Part shown: positions 53,001 to 64,000 of the stretch, piece by piece
Numbering within the stretch: position 1 is the first letter of the stretch
How the letters are laid out: every line of letters begins with the position of its first letter
Assembly (NCBI GenBank): GCA_023053545.1
Contig: JAKZAN010000001.1
Coordinates: forward strand, 7,026,565-7,090,564
DNA from: Lepidurus packardi
Taxonomy: Eukaryota > Arthropoda > Branchiopoda > Notostraca > Triopsidae
Reading direction: 5' to 3'
DNA: 64,000 nucleotides
Made by a program: the position numbers and the translations under genes
Notes under the pieces: generated by a model
The model's input: the letters and a program-made list of their open reading frames with translations, nothing else
Database searches by the model: none
Told to the model about the DNA's origin: nothing

Positions 53001-56000
53001 TTTACATTGTTCCAACGGGTAGAATTAGGATCTATTTAGCATGCAAATGGTGCTCAAGAATGTCAACCCGTATGCATACTCTATATACTCTATGTAAGAG
53101 TTGGAGATGCTAAAATCTCGACGTCCTCCGCTTTCCACATATAAGCATGTACATACACGTTTGCCATGTTATATATGTCGTTGCTGTGGATTGGGGTGTC
53201 GTTTAAACTAAACTGTCCAGCTCAACCATAAGAACGTTCTGGAAACAGTGGATTTCAACTGGAATTTATCTCTCTGTCGTCACGTGCTGTAAACATTTTA
53301 GGTTTCGCGTATGAGTATATGATACAAGTAAATGTGACAAGACAACCATTTTAGTGGACATCCTGGAGCCACATAACTAATGTATCTGGATAGACACTGT
53401 AACTTTTTACATTGTTGCGAGGGGCCATAAAGTGTTGGTTAGATAATTAAAGAAAATCTATGCTCCCCTTAAAAGAGAAAATAAAAACATAAAATAAAAA
53501 TATAAAAGAGATGGACCCTGGCAGCGTATGCGCTATGTATCATGGTTGCTGTAGGGTAATCGAACGAATTATGCCAGCTTGCTCCTAAAAGACAGTATGT
53601 TAAAGCACGGAAATAAATTGATGCAACACGCGTTATTTTTGCACCTGTGCATTTTTTTCTCCTGATCTTCAGCGTTACAATCACAGAAGAGGGCTGCAGC
53701 AAAGAGCAGCAGAGCTTGTTTCGTGCAATAAAAATGCAGAGGGTAAGAGAAAGAGAACAAGGAGGGGAAACATGCGAGCTGCCGTGCGTTTACCAAGGCA
53801 AGCTCTAATCAACTGCTTTTGACACGGTACATGCATATACAGTAATATGGCCTCATCTCGAATAAGCTCGTTTTCCGTCACCAACAAGCCTGTCCATAAA
53901 AAAGCTCTTAGCTGACTCCCAATCGACCCTTTTACACCAATAGAAGCTCACTGAGTTCTATGGCTTAAGCCAATTTGGGGTTCAAAATCTGCTGCCTCTT
54001 CTCCCTGTATACCATACAGTAACTCTCAACTAGGCCATGTCAATTTCCTTCTCTCTCTATAGCAGTCCTTCCTTTCTCACAATATTAACATTCCTATTCG
54101 GGGCTTCAGTTTCCAACCTAAAATCTTGATTGTACTGTACAGTGTTCCTGTTTACTCTTCGACAGTATTGTGCTGAAAATGCTCACATTTCGAAAGCCTT
54201 GAAGTGCCGTAAAATTTCATTGTTGGGGGGCAAAGTTGGAGAGGCTCAGAGACCCGCATGTTCAACAGTGAAATCTGAGGCTCAAATGGCGGGAAACTTG
54301 AAATTAAAACAAGTCAAGTTTAGGAGCATTTTCTTTCTAGGAATAGACAAAAGCTTTTAACAGTTCCCTGTGCTTTTTCCTCGCATTTCAGCGTCTTAGT
54401 CTTAATCGTTTTTTTAAAAGCAAGCAAGTCATCTACGAGTTGCGACAGAACGCTCAAAAACATTACGCACCACCAGTGTTAATTTATTTATTTACAAGAG
54501 AGGTGCTGAGAGAATCCTATTTTGGTGCGAGGGTGGTGAGAGACGGAACTACGGGTAGTTAGCAGACCGCCACCATCTCTGCCCACACAGACACAGACAC
54601 ACACATACACACATGTAGATGGGGTAAAAGACTTGTGCACAGTCTTGATTTACTTCCGTCCATATGGGAATTGATGACCCAATACGCCAAAGTCTGGGCC
54701 AGTCACAAAACCAAAAAGCCCCAACGCAGTTCTAACGTAATCCCCCGTTCCCTGCTCGCGTACCATCCCTCTTGCAGTCCAAACCCTGAACTTTTCAGGG
54801 ATGCTGTGCTTGCTTGGATCTCATTTTTGGAAAATCCCTTTTCCCTCGACTTAACTGCCTCACTGTCCCTTAACTGTTGGGTAAGAAACTCTCCGAATAA
54901 GCTCCTCAAACTGCTAGGAAGACAGACAAAACTCACGCCAACGACAAATAGCTCTTCCTACAAAATGGCATGGTCTCTTTCGCTTTTTAGCAGGAGAAAC
55001 TCGCGAATTGGGTCACTATTGTTTCCTTCCATTTAAATTCCATAGTTACTAGACTATTCTCGGAATGTGTTCAGGAGATTCCCTCGGACGTCCCTTTTGG
55101 CGAGGAAGAGACTCATTGGCTTCTCAGAATTGCTCCAAATTATATTATAAGATGCTCCTTTTCTTTTCATTGATTTATTTGTCAGATAATTTCGTAACAT
55201 AACATAACTTGTTCCAAATTTTATTGCAATATATTCCTTTTCGTGTTTTCGTTGCTATTTTAAATATGGTTTTGTAACATAATATAATTTGTTCCGAGTT
55301 GTAATACGAAATATTCGTTTTCTTCTTTTCCTTGATATTTTTATTATTTTTTGATTTTTTAAACTTTATTTTTGTGTGGAATATATTGGAGTTGAAGCTG
55401 GAAGGCTTTGTCCAAGGGAATATGGGCCAAGGTGCAATTATGGTTATTAAATGTATTGTTTTCTTTACGCAGCAATTTGAACCGGGTGCGGCTAGGACCG
55501 AACACAGAGTCATTTAGCTTGATTAACAGTTTACCGGTATAGTCTGATCTAGAACAAACGCCCGGCGGTTCAATAAGAATTAACTTTGGCTTCTAAAAAC
55601 TCAGCAGGCGTAACTTCGTATCCCACTTAAGGTCATAGCAGTGATGCAGCCAACGCCCGGGCTCTTAATGCCCGTTACCTGTAACCGCCACCTAGCAACA
55701 TGTGCGAGGGCGGGAGGCAAATAGACGTCAGAAGAAAAACGAGAGCGATTAGGACACTATAGGGCAACCTAGCCTTTAATCGATACTAAGAGTTGTCAAG
55801 CACCTATTAGACAATCGAGTCCCATTTCTTAACATCAAATTCCCAGGGGAAAACGGAGTAAAGGGACACATAACAGTAATAGTCTTCCATGGGGCTAATT
55901 GGAAAGTTTTAATGTTAAATAATTTTTCTTTTGTTTTACAAGAGCCTAAATCCACTCTTTTCGACTGTACTGATATGTTCTGTCGGGCATCCTCCCTTGC

Positions 56001-58392
56001 GAGTTTCCGGGCGTAATTGAAAACAGTTTGTGTCGCAGTCCATGCATTTTATTAATTTAATACACTGATTGCAGTTAAGTTCACAAATTGAAATCAAAGC
56101 GTATTGGTTAACCCAAATGCTCGAAAATCGCTTTGATTAAAATCACTTTTTTATTCATTATCCCTGTGTTGGAGTGAAACGCCCTAAATGTGACATTTCG
56201 AGTTAGGGATCGCATAATTGGACGAAAATGAAAAACGTGGTCTGATATTTGACATTCGTGAATCGCCTTTTTGCAAGACAGCAGGAAGACCGAACGAAGT
56301 TAATAAAGAGACGTTCTATGGTTGCTTTTCTTTCCTTACCCTTTCAACTCGGTGCTTTTCTAGGACTTGAGCTCAATTTGTAGAGCAGCAAACTTCTAAG
56401 TCGTGTGTTAGGACTTTCCCAAGGCTTTTCTGGTCTGTTCATCATTTTCCCGCCCAAACACAACTTTCTGTCCACAAGAATTGGTGGCGGAAAATGACGG
56501 GTAGTTATTGGGAAGTTGGATCGCGGACGATAACTGCTCTCCTATTGACCTTATTATTATTGTTCCGTAGGCCATGGACTGTCACGTCCAACGTTTGCTG
56601 ATGTGACAGCCTCTCGCTCAGTGTTTGGTGGGTGATGCTCCGGTCCGGATATGAAGTCCTCCCCGCAGAGATCTGGGCAAACGACATTGGCAAATTTTTT
56701 TTTCTCATTTTTCTTTCTATTTAGTCCTTTCTTGGCACATGCCAGCACTATTTTGTACTCCTGCTGTAGTGCAATAGGAAAACAGGGAGCAGAATTGTGT
56801 TATCAGGAAAATTGCAACAGTAAATTCTTTGGGATCATAGAATTTCTTAGCAGCTGAGCGAACTGGCTCAGCCAAGCAAAAGTAAATTACGGTAGCAGAA
56901 CATTGTGTTCCGAGTTTTTTTTTATCTCGACGCTCTTCGTCTTTACATTTTTTTCTCTCGGATGGAAGCAAACGACAGACTCGAACGTCTTTATCTGGGT
57001 ACTGTGCCCTGAGACGCACAAAAAAGGGGGAAAAATTGAAAACAAAAGAGGAAGAAAATTATTGGGGGCGCAAAATGTAGTAAAGTGTGGTATGATAAGA
57101 ACCCGAATGATGCTGTGACCTAGCAACAAGATTTATAACTTGAAAGACACGGGAGAAAGCGACGCCCGGTTTCATTCTGCTTGAGCGCTGCTAAACAGGC
57201 TGTTCGTCTGCCGGGGATAAGCTATAATACTCACGTTACTTGACGGGGGGTTACGGATTTGGGTTCAGCGCGCGCGATTTATCAGAAGAAGATGTCAACG
57301 CTGCTTGAGCTGGAGAGATGCAGAAATGCAGGAATACAGTGATGCAAACGACATCCGCTTGCCATTCGGAAACACATGAATAGTAAAGCAAAAGTAATCG
57401 CAAATAAAAGAAAAAAAGGGCTTGAAAGGTTCGCTCTTTTTACCACAATGCTAGGAATGTCCCCATTTGAAGTTTTGTGCCATCCTTTCGTGGGTCCATA
57501 AAAACTGAACGGATTTATTGCCTCAGCAGAAATAGCGCGTGCTTCCATTTTCTATTTCGGGAGGGAGTATATACCCACTTCTCTTTTGGCTTTGGCTTTA
57601 TTCTACGTTCATAACCCCTTAATTACCATTCGTTGTCCTTTTTGCGTTCTTTTACCAAATCTAGTTAAGCTGTTCAAACACAAAAAGGCGTTTTTTTCTC
57701 ATTTATAAGTCCTAAAAATGGCAAATGTACCTTTTTTATCGGTCCTTTTTAACCTAATTTGGAGATTTATGACATTGCTAGCCACTTCCCCGTGTGCTCC
57801 CGCTCCTGCGTGCACGAAGAAAGCAACGAAATACCAATAGAAACGATTTCCAGTCCAGAAAAAGAGCGAGAGTCCGTCTCAGTTATGCTAAGGTGCTGCA
57901 AGTTGAGAGAAGAAGTTAGGAAACAAGTACGGCTACTTGAAAGGAGTGCTATCCATCACGATGCTCACACCCCGTCCCTGTTTCCAAGTTTTTGGGAGCT
58001 TTTAGTTCGCAATCTTCTTTTTTCTCCTCCATTAAAAGCTATATAGCACCCTGGCGTCAATTCCTTATTGCGGGAGGGGGTCACAAAGAAGACAAAAAAG
58101 AAAGGGAAAAGGTATACAAAAAGAAAAGCCGGTGCGCAGCTATATACTATTGGCCATTGAAGCATGTGAACAGGCAAACTTAATGAATGATTTGCGTGTT
58201 TTTTGTTCACGGAATTTGCCGTTTGCTTCCGTTGGACGGTTCGCTTGCCCTGCTAGAGGAATAGGAAAAAATAAATGCAAAGCTCTCGGTACGCTAAACC
58301 CAGCAGGACAAGACGGGTTTTATTACCGTGCCGAGTTAATAGGGAAAAGCTTTTCCAGTTGGCAAGTCATCTGTGTCCCTTTGGAACTTGCA
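50004..58392. other. Non-coding stretch
   Basis: No exon supported. The longest ATG-initiated frame is 52218-52595 (+, 125 codons), with no recognisable domain. It includes a repeated GGGATGCATTT segment at about 52367 and 52402. A CA-rich low-complexity tract lies at about 54586-54613. Confidence 0.4.
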
Positions 58393-58408
58393 CCCCCCCC
58401 CCCCCCCC
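58393..58408. repeat. Poly-C run, 16 bases
   Basis: Sixteen consecutive C in otherwise AT-rich intergenic DNA; one of three long C runs in the window. Confidence 0.9.
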
Positions 58409-59039
58409 ATCTTATGATCAGGGGGTTGGGCGGTTAGTGCTCTGAATTACCCTAAAAAACTATTTAAAAGAGCGACCCTTCAGCATATGCATGTAGACAA
58501 TCCCTCCTGCAAAGAAGGGTGATTTGGATTTTAAGTTTTAAAGGGTGGGGTGGGTTGTTTACGTTTAAAGAACTCTGTGACATGCAGATTTACTAATATT
58601 AGTTGCTTTGGAGCACGCGTTTACCGTTTCACACTCATGGGGTCAAATTGTTACCCGCGTAAACCCAAATTGGGTTCGTTAAATGTTTAACAAAAGTATC
58701 GAACGTTTTTAACTGTGATGCGTCACTCGCACGAGGTACTTGGGGGCACAAGTTGGTGAAAATTCCGGAGAACATAAGGTCGACAAACAAAGGGCCAAAC
58801 TTTGCATCTTTGGCGTCATGGATAACCAGCATGTGACACAGATACGAAGGATTTGGAAGGAAAAAATAAGTTGAACTTGGAGCTTATTAGTGCGTTCAGA
58901 TTGTATAGGGAAGAACCTATAGGGGACTTAGGGTGCACATGGAAAGAGCGCTGAAGTTAATTAATTAACTTTAAGGAAGACGGATGATCGCTTCCAAGAC
59001 TTTCCATGTTGCCGGGTTGTGCGCGTCCATTATAATTAC

Positions 59040-59138
59040 CTTTCCGCCCGTATGAAAGTAGAGAAGGAGTTGCTTATAGTGCTGCTCCAACTCGACTTGA
59101 TTTCCAGGGCATAGTTCGCCAATAGTTGCCGTAAAGTC
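59040..59138 (-). CDS. Possible single exon of an unrecognised minus-strand gene
   Basis: On the minus strand a 99-nt segment is bracketed by an AG acceptor and a GTAATT donor. It is open for exactly 33 codons, giving DFTATIGELCPGNQVELEQ and then HYKQLLLYFHTGGK. The composition is protein-like and less AT-rich than its surroundings. Another minus-strand stretch near 59720-59815 reads PYRPGTTFDKREVHHGDVAM. No family was recognised and no consistent joining of exons was found, so this is a candidate only. Confidence 0.2.
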
Positions 59139-60378
59139 CTATTCAGCTGCGGTAAAAACGCTGGCAAGTCATCCATTGTAGAGTAATGCATTACGTGACT
59201 CTTACCAGGAAAGGGGCTTGTCAAGGAGAGTACAGTACATTGGCGGAATAATGCATTGAACTTATTCGTATGGGAATATTGTTAGTATAGAATAAGTGAA
59301 CAGAATGGCCAAAACCCCGGCGAAAGAACAAGCCCCTTTGATAGCATGCCATGTCAAAACTATTTTGGCGAAAAGGGTACATGCAAAAGGGGTTAAAGAT
59401 TGGGTAGCCCCAAGCCGAACGGCATTCTCTACAAACAATATGATCCAATTATCCATCGGAACCACCACATGTCATCCCAGTACCTGATATAAACCATCTA
59501 TCTTCCTATGGAGTGACATTCTCCCGTCTCGTCGTTCCAACTCCTTTTGCCAATATTACCCTGCATTCTTCTCGAGCCAGAATCCCATGCGTTTGGGACT
59601 AGTGGTTTCCTTCTGGAAAGTAATATACATGATAATTGAGTCGCATAGTACAAATCTGCTTGCTACTCTCTTCAGAAAGTCTGATTCATTAACTGTAAGT
59701 TTTTTTTTAAACAGAATCGAACACCATTGCGACGTCACCGTGGTGGACCTCGCGCTTGTCAAATGTGGTCCCAGGCCTGTATGGCTGATGTTTTGCCCCT
59801 CCCAGTTGTAACGGCGTGGTAGCCGTGCAGGCACAGGCAGGTCAAGACGCCAGAGCTCTCAGTCTGTTGATGACAGCCAAACGAGAAGGTGCTTCCGAGA
59901 AATTGGCTTGTGAGGTGTTGTAGCATTAATTTGAACAGTTTTTGGATCTTTTGAAACGCGAGTTTCGTTTCGTGCACTCAACTTTTCCCGGAAAAAAAAT
60001 AATTTTTCGAACATTTTAATAGGTGGGGATGTACTGAATTAGCAACAACTAAAATAAAAGCTTGTATTTTAATTTTATTCCAAGTGGATATCGCACTAAT
60101 CGAGTACATTTATATTCACGAATTGCGACATACTCTTTTTCGTGCAGTCGAGATTTGTTTGTACGTCTCTTGGCTGGGTAATTGTGTTCCAAATTTAAGC
60201 TAAGTTTAGACGAGGGACTTTGCAAATACGCTCATTAGCCAAGTCCTGTGTGAAAAGTCGTTTGCATTTGCGTCAGTGTTGCGCGCCAAATCCCACTAAT
60301 CGAAGCAGCGACTGTGTCTTGTGTTCATCGTCTGCTCTCCTCCCTCATAGCTGGCCTTTTTACAAACAAACAACAACT

Positions 60379-61537
60379 ATGGCTTACTTACAATTACATG
60401 CAGATTTCAAGAGATGTCATCCTTGGGCTACCCTCCTCCTCTGCCTCTTCTGCTCACGTAAGTCGAATATGCTTTTTTTCTTTATTTTCTGCGTCTTTTT
60501 CTTTCTCTCGCGGGACAGTTCTACAGGTTAGAATTCTGTGTGTTTACTTAACATAAGTTCAAGTCCGTGTCTTAAGGGTTACAAGTTCAATTTAGACATT
60601 TTTGGGCATCAAAGGTGAAAACAAGAAGGTCATTAACGTGTTCAGTCAGTTTGGGTTTCCCTCGCCTTGCTTGGAATATAATTCTTACAATTGAAAGGCT
60701 TTTGTTGTTAACTAAGAGGGGACCAAACCCCACAGCCTTTGAACACAAAACACACCATGGAAATGGGAAAATTTTTGGAATAATGACTTGGGGGTTAACG
60801 TCCGGATTTTTGAATTTTTTTTTACTATGCACCACAAAACCCCAACAGAAAAGCATAAACGTATGCAAAAGGAGCTATTTCGAGACACAAAGCAAGACTA
60901 GGCTGGAAAAGGAAAAATATCGTTTTTAGTTATTTACGGACTTCTCTGTTTTATGAGTTCGTGCCACAGTCCTTTGCTCGTGTGTATTGTTTGTGGGCAG
61001 TCGGTGGTCCAGCGGACTTGAAAAAAACAAAACTACAACTGATCATATCTTAGAAGACCATAAGGGCTTTGGGCTTAAAACTATTTACTTCTGCCCGAGT
61101 AACTCACACACACAGACGGAACAAAAAATAAAATGTTTTGTGTCTGGTCTCCCTGGAATAATTGGCGTCGTGGATGACCTGTTTGGGCGTTTACTTTTCA
61201 ACCCTGCCGAGCAACCCATTTTTAATCCGTCTCTGCCTCAGATTTTTACTGCTGTTCTTAGACCACGACCTTGCAAAGTTAAGAATTGTTTTGGCGTGAC
61301 TCGAGTAAATTGCATTCATTATAGACATCCACACGCTGGCCGTGATGTTTGCATGGAAAACCTGACTTGGGATTGTCCTTCACTAAATGATTCTAAAGCC
61401 TTCCACAGTGAGTGCCCCAGTAAATTATCCAAAGTCTTGGGGAAGGAAAGAGGTAGTTTGTTCAATTATAATTTCTGTTACGAGAATAGGGTCAGAACTT
61501 CTATTCCATTGCTCTTTCAGTACAGGTTTTCAACTAA
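60379..61537 (+). CDS. Small secreted cysteine-rich protein, tentative three-exon model
   Basis: Exon 1 (60379-60457) encodes a signal-peptide-like leader ending TLLLCLFCS and has a strong GTAAGT donor. Exon 2 (61054-61407) joins in phase. It encodes a polar, Cys-containing sequence with GLPGIIGVVDDLFGRLLFNP and VCMENLTWDCP, and ends in a GTGAGT donor. Exon 3 (61521-61537) adds a few residues and a stop after a CTCTTTCAG acceptor. The total is about 150 residues with about ten cysteines. Without the last splice the frame stays open to 61544 and gains two cysteines, so the C-terminus is uncertain. The exon 2 acceptor is weak. No family was recognised. The plausible role is extracellular; nothing more can be said. 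Confidence 0.4.
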
Positions 61538-61647
61538 TTCGTGAGTTGGTAGACAAAACGAAATTCTAGAAACGAAAATGTAACATTGAGATTGCGAGAA
61601 AAGGACTTAGCAACTTGGAATGTCGGAAGGAAAACCTAACACGTATT

Positions 61648-62088
61648 TAAGGCCACGGTGTACTGCAAGTTGATCTTTTTGTCAAAAGATGGCACTGATG
61701 TCATACCCCTGTCTCATGTGAATGATAGAACTTGAAACAAAAGTTGAAAAGAAATTTAACGATACAATTGAAAAATATTTTTTTTTAAATATCTTAATAA
61801 AAATACCAAGACGCTCCGTCAAAAGACTTTGATATATGATGTATTTAAAATTTTCATAACTTGAATAAGTTCAAATAAATCGGCGTAAATCTTTTGATGC
61901 AACGTTTTACGGTATTTTATTAATATATTTAAAAAATTCAATTATACAGTTAAATTTCTTTTAAACTCTCTTTTGAATTTTGTTTCAATTTTTGTTTTAA
62001 TTTGCGTAATTCTCATGGTATAGGGGTATAGCATCAGTGCCATCTTTTGACAAAAAAGATCAACTACTTGGTATACACCGTGGCCTTA
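61648..62088. mobile_element. Foldback-type MITE with long terminal inverted repeats
   Basis: The left end reads TAAGGCCACGGTGTACTGC and continues with TTTTTGTCAAAAGATGGCAC. The right end, read on the opposite strand, begins TAAGGCCACGGTGTATACC and carries the same segments. Similarity between the arms extends for well over 100 bases with indels, leaving a short AT-rich centre, so the 441-bp element is almost a palindrome. It has no coding capacity. Confidence 0.85.
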
Positions 62089-62778
62089 CGAGTCTCGCTT
62101 TCGAAGTAGCAGAAGAACTAAAGATTCGGTTCGTTGCGAGTACTAATATTGCAGAATTGTCCATCACTGTCTCCGTTTGCTGTCATTAGCTTCTGTTTTG
62201 GTATTCTGATGATCCAAAAGTCATCGCGTGCATTTAGTCAACAGATCATGCCAGACCATGTTAGAAGTGTACTTACATTTTGAGATTAGAGGGTGGAAAA
62301 AGAGGGTGGAAAAGACTTGCATAAAACTATCGGTCGCTCCCTCATTTATAACCTGCTGTTCCTTTCTCAAGCAGGGGTTTCAACCCACAGACACACACAC
62401 ACGTGGTGATTTCGGAACTGATCAAACTTGCATGTTTTTCTGCAAGCAAGCATCTTCCCTTAACCATGACCAGCCTGTCGCGTCTCAGCATCTCCAATGC
62501 TTTGACTTTGTAGAGATTATACCGTTGTAATTTGACTACTGAATATTGCATATATTCCTTTACTTTAAATATTCCTGTCTATTAGGGATTCGATTAAGGA
62601 TTAGAAGATTCCGTTTCTCTTTTAGTTTTTAACAAGGGGGAGATAGTTAGGACTCTTTCGAAGTAAAGAATTTACAACGCTCGTATTTATTCATGCACTG
62701 ATTAAGATTTAGGGTTTCTGTGTGAGTAGTAAACTTCCAGAAAGGCGTTGCGGGCAGTTATGTAAATTGTAGTAGGCT

Positions 62779-62806
62779 CCCCCCCCCCCCCCCCCCCCCC
62801 CCCCCC
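62779..62806. repeat. Poly-C run, 28 bases
   Basis: Twenty-eight consecutive C, the longest such run in the window. The surroundings are AT-rich and non-coding. Confidence 0.9.
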
Positions 62807-64000
62807 AACTCCGACCTGCGTTACTATTTATGTTGGATGCGATGCTTCCCTCTGATTCTTCAACGAAGTTTTCTCCTCTATGGGCTCTACTTCTATGGTT
62901 TAGTTAGTTTATGTAGTTTATGTATGCTTATATATTTGGTGGTGGGCTGTCGTTGAGAATAAAAAGCGCTCTTTGGGGCTGTGTGCTACGTGGTGCTTAA
63001 AACGACACTTCGTGTCAGTGTTGATATGCCTTGTGTCGAGAAGACTTTTTTCCCCTACCTCGATCGCCTTTTTTAGGTGGAGATGAAGTGTTAATGGCTC
63101 GTCCACGACCGGCTTTTGTATTAGTCTGGATTTTTTTCCTCCTCTGTTCTTTACTCCCGAAGATTTTGGACTCGCTTCTTTTTATTTATTTCCTATTTTT
63201 ATTTTTTTACTTACTATTTTTTGAGGGCCATTTGGCTTTGTCGTTGACCAGATTAGAGTTGATACATCACCGGATATGTGTACGGTGAAGTCAGCGATCC
63301 TTTTTTTGCGACTGAACAACAGCAGATCGTAATAGAACGGGAAAAGCCAACGATCTGGATCACGACGTTGTCGTTCCCTTTTCTCCCTTATTCCCTCTCT
63401 TCCTTCCTGTAATAATTTCCATGGCTTGCCTGTACACTGAGCAGTCTAACGGGTAGGGTGACATGAAGACAAACGTCAAACAGTTGCGTTGGGTCGTAAA
63501 ACTTAGGCTTTAACTGGCTTACACTTTCTTTTTTATTATTTTCTTTTTTTTCCCACTCGTTAATGGCGTCCAGTTAAAAGCAATGACTCTAATGGCCCCT
63601 TTTACACCCAGTTCTCTCTACGTGTGGAAAAAAACACGAACTTTGGAGTGAGGTTTCTGCAACAGAAGAAGGGGGTACAGGGAGGGGGTGAGACAAAAGC
63701 CATAGACTCATCCCTGTCCCGACACTCTTATTATTACCCTGTCCTTGTCGTGACATTCTTTCTTTGGCTAATGAGACAGTCCCCCCTTCCGTAGCTTATG
63801 TCTAATATCTGCTTTCATGCCCGAGTACGAGACTTTGGTGCTCATTTACATGTTTGAACTAGTACACAGACATTGCAAGTCTGTGCGCAGTTCAAGAGTC
63901 AAGCGAGCATCTTTGTGACACGTGTATTTCGTGTTTCGCAAGAATGTGTCGTTGCCAGGAGAGAAAAAAAGAGGGCCAAAATGAATATTTTCCTGTAGAA
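62807..64000. other. Non-coding stretch at the right edge
   Basis: No exon seen. The sequence alternates T-rich and GC-moderate segments. A short ATG frame at 63031-63288 ends in a hydrophobic T-rich reading that looks like pyrimidine-tract translation rather than a gene. Confidence 0.45.

Noticed and set aside
56365..56430. tRNA-like GAGCTCAATTTGTAGAGC (good D-arm appearance)
   Set aside because: The following sequence does not form an anticodon stem and there is no GGTTCGA-type B box; at most an old tRNA-derived fragment.

Overview
The window is nuclear DNA from an arthropod. The genes are split by GT-AG introns, coding islands sit in AT-rich DNA full of homopolymer runs, and two families point to arthropods: a Beaten-path type immunoglobulin gene and a secreted protein with a DM4/12-like C-terminal cysteine pattern. 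The sequence alone does not settle the class or order. No operons, rRNA, convincing tRNA, CRISPR or prokaryotic features were seen. All gene models were spliced by eye and checked for phase; none was tested against transcripts or databases.

Layout. Positions 1-10823 (+) hold the 3' half of a transcription factor AP-2 gene whose 5' exons lie outside the window. Its exon for the basic DNA-binding segment is present twice in tandem (4715-4833 and 5056-5174), with the same length and phase, which looks like a mutually exclusive exon pair. From 14.4 to 27.1 kb there is a compact run of plus-strand genes. These are a 16-exon mitochondrial isoleucyl-tRNA synthetase (14456-18446), a TATA-driven secreted or membrane DM4/12-like protein (19667-21021), an RMDN3/PTPIP51-like mitochondrial tether (21381-24036), a CEBPZOS-like mitochondrial microprotein (25078-25449), a UQCC3-like complex III assembly factor (25469-25819), and intronless tubulin-binding cofactor C (26061-27077). 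Four of these six products are mitochondrial. The two microproteins are separated by only 19 nt, so they may share a dicistronic mRNA.

From 33232 to 37908 on the minus strand lie five exons of a beaten-path family gene: two Ig domains and a GPI-type tail, with the signal-peptide exon not found. The rest, about 38-60 kb, is mostly non-coding. It carries two inverted copies of a pogo/Tigger-like miniature transposon (27539-28230 and 49267-50003), a foldback element (61648-62088) with a degraded relative near 39.3 kb, and three long poly-C runs. A small secreted cysteine-rich protein gene (60379-61537) and a possible minus-strand exon near 59.1 kb are tentative.

Two intron styles coexist. The housekeeping genes have introns mostly of about 48-70 nt, while the developmental genes (AP-2, beat) also have introns of one to several kilobases.
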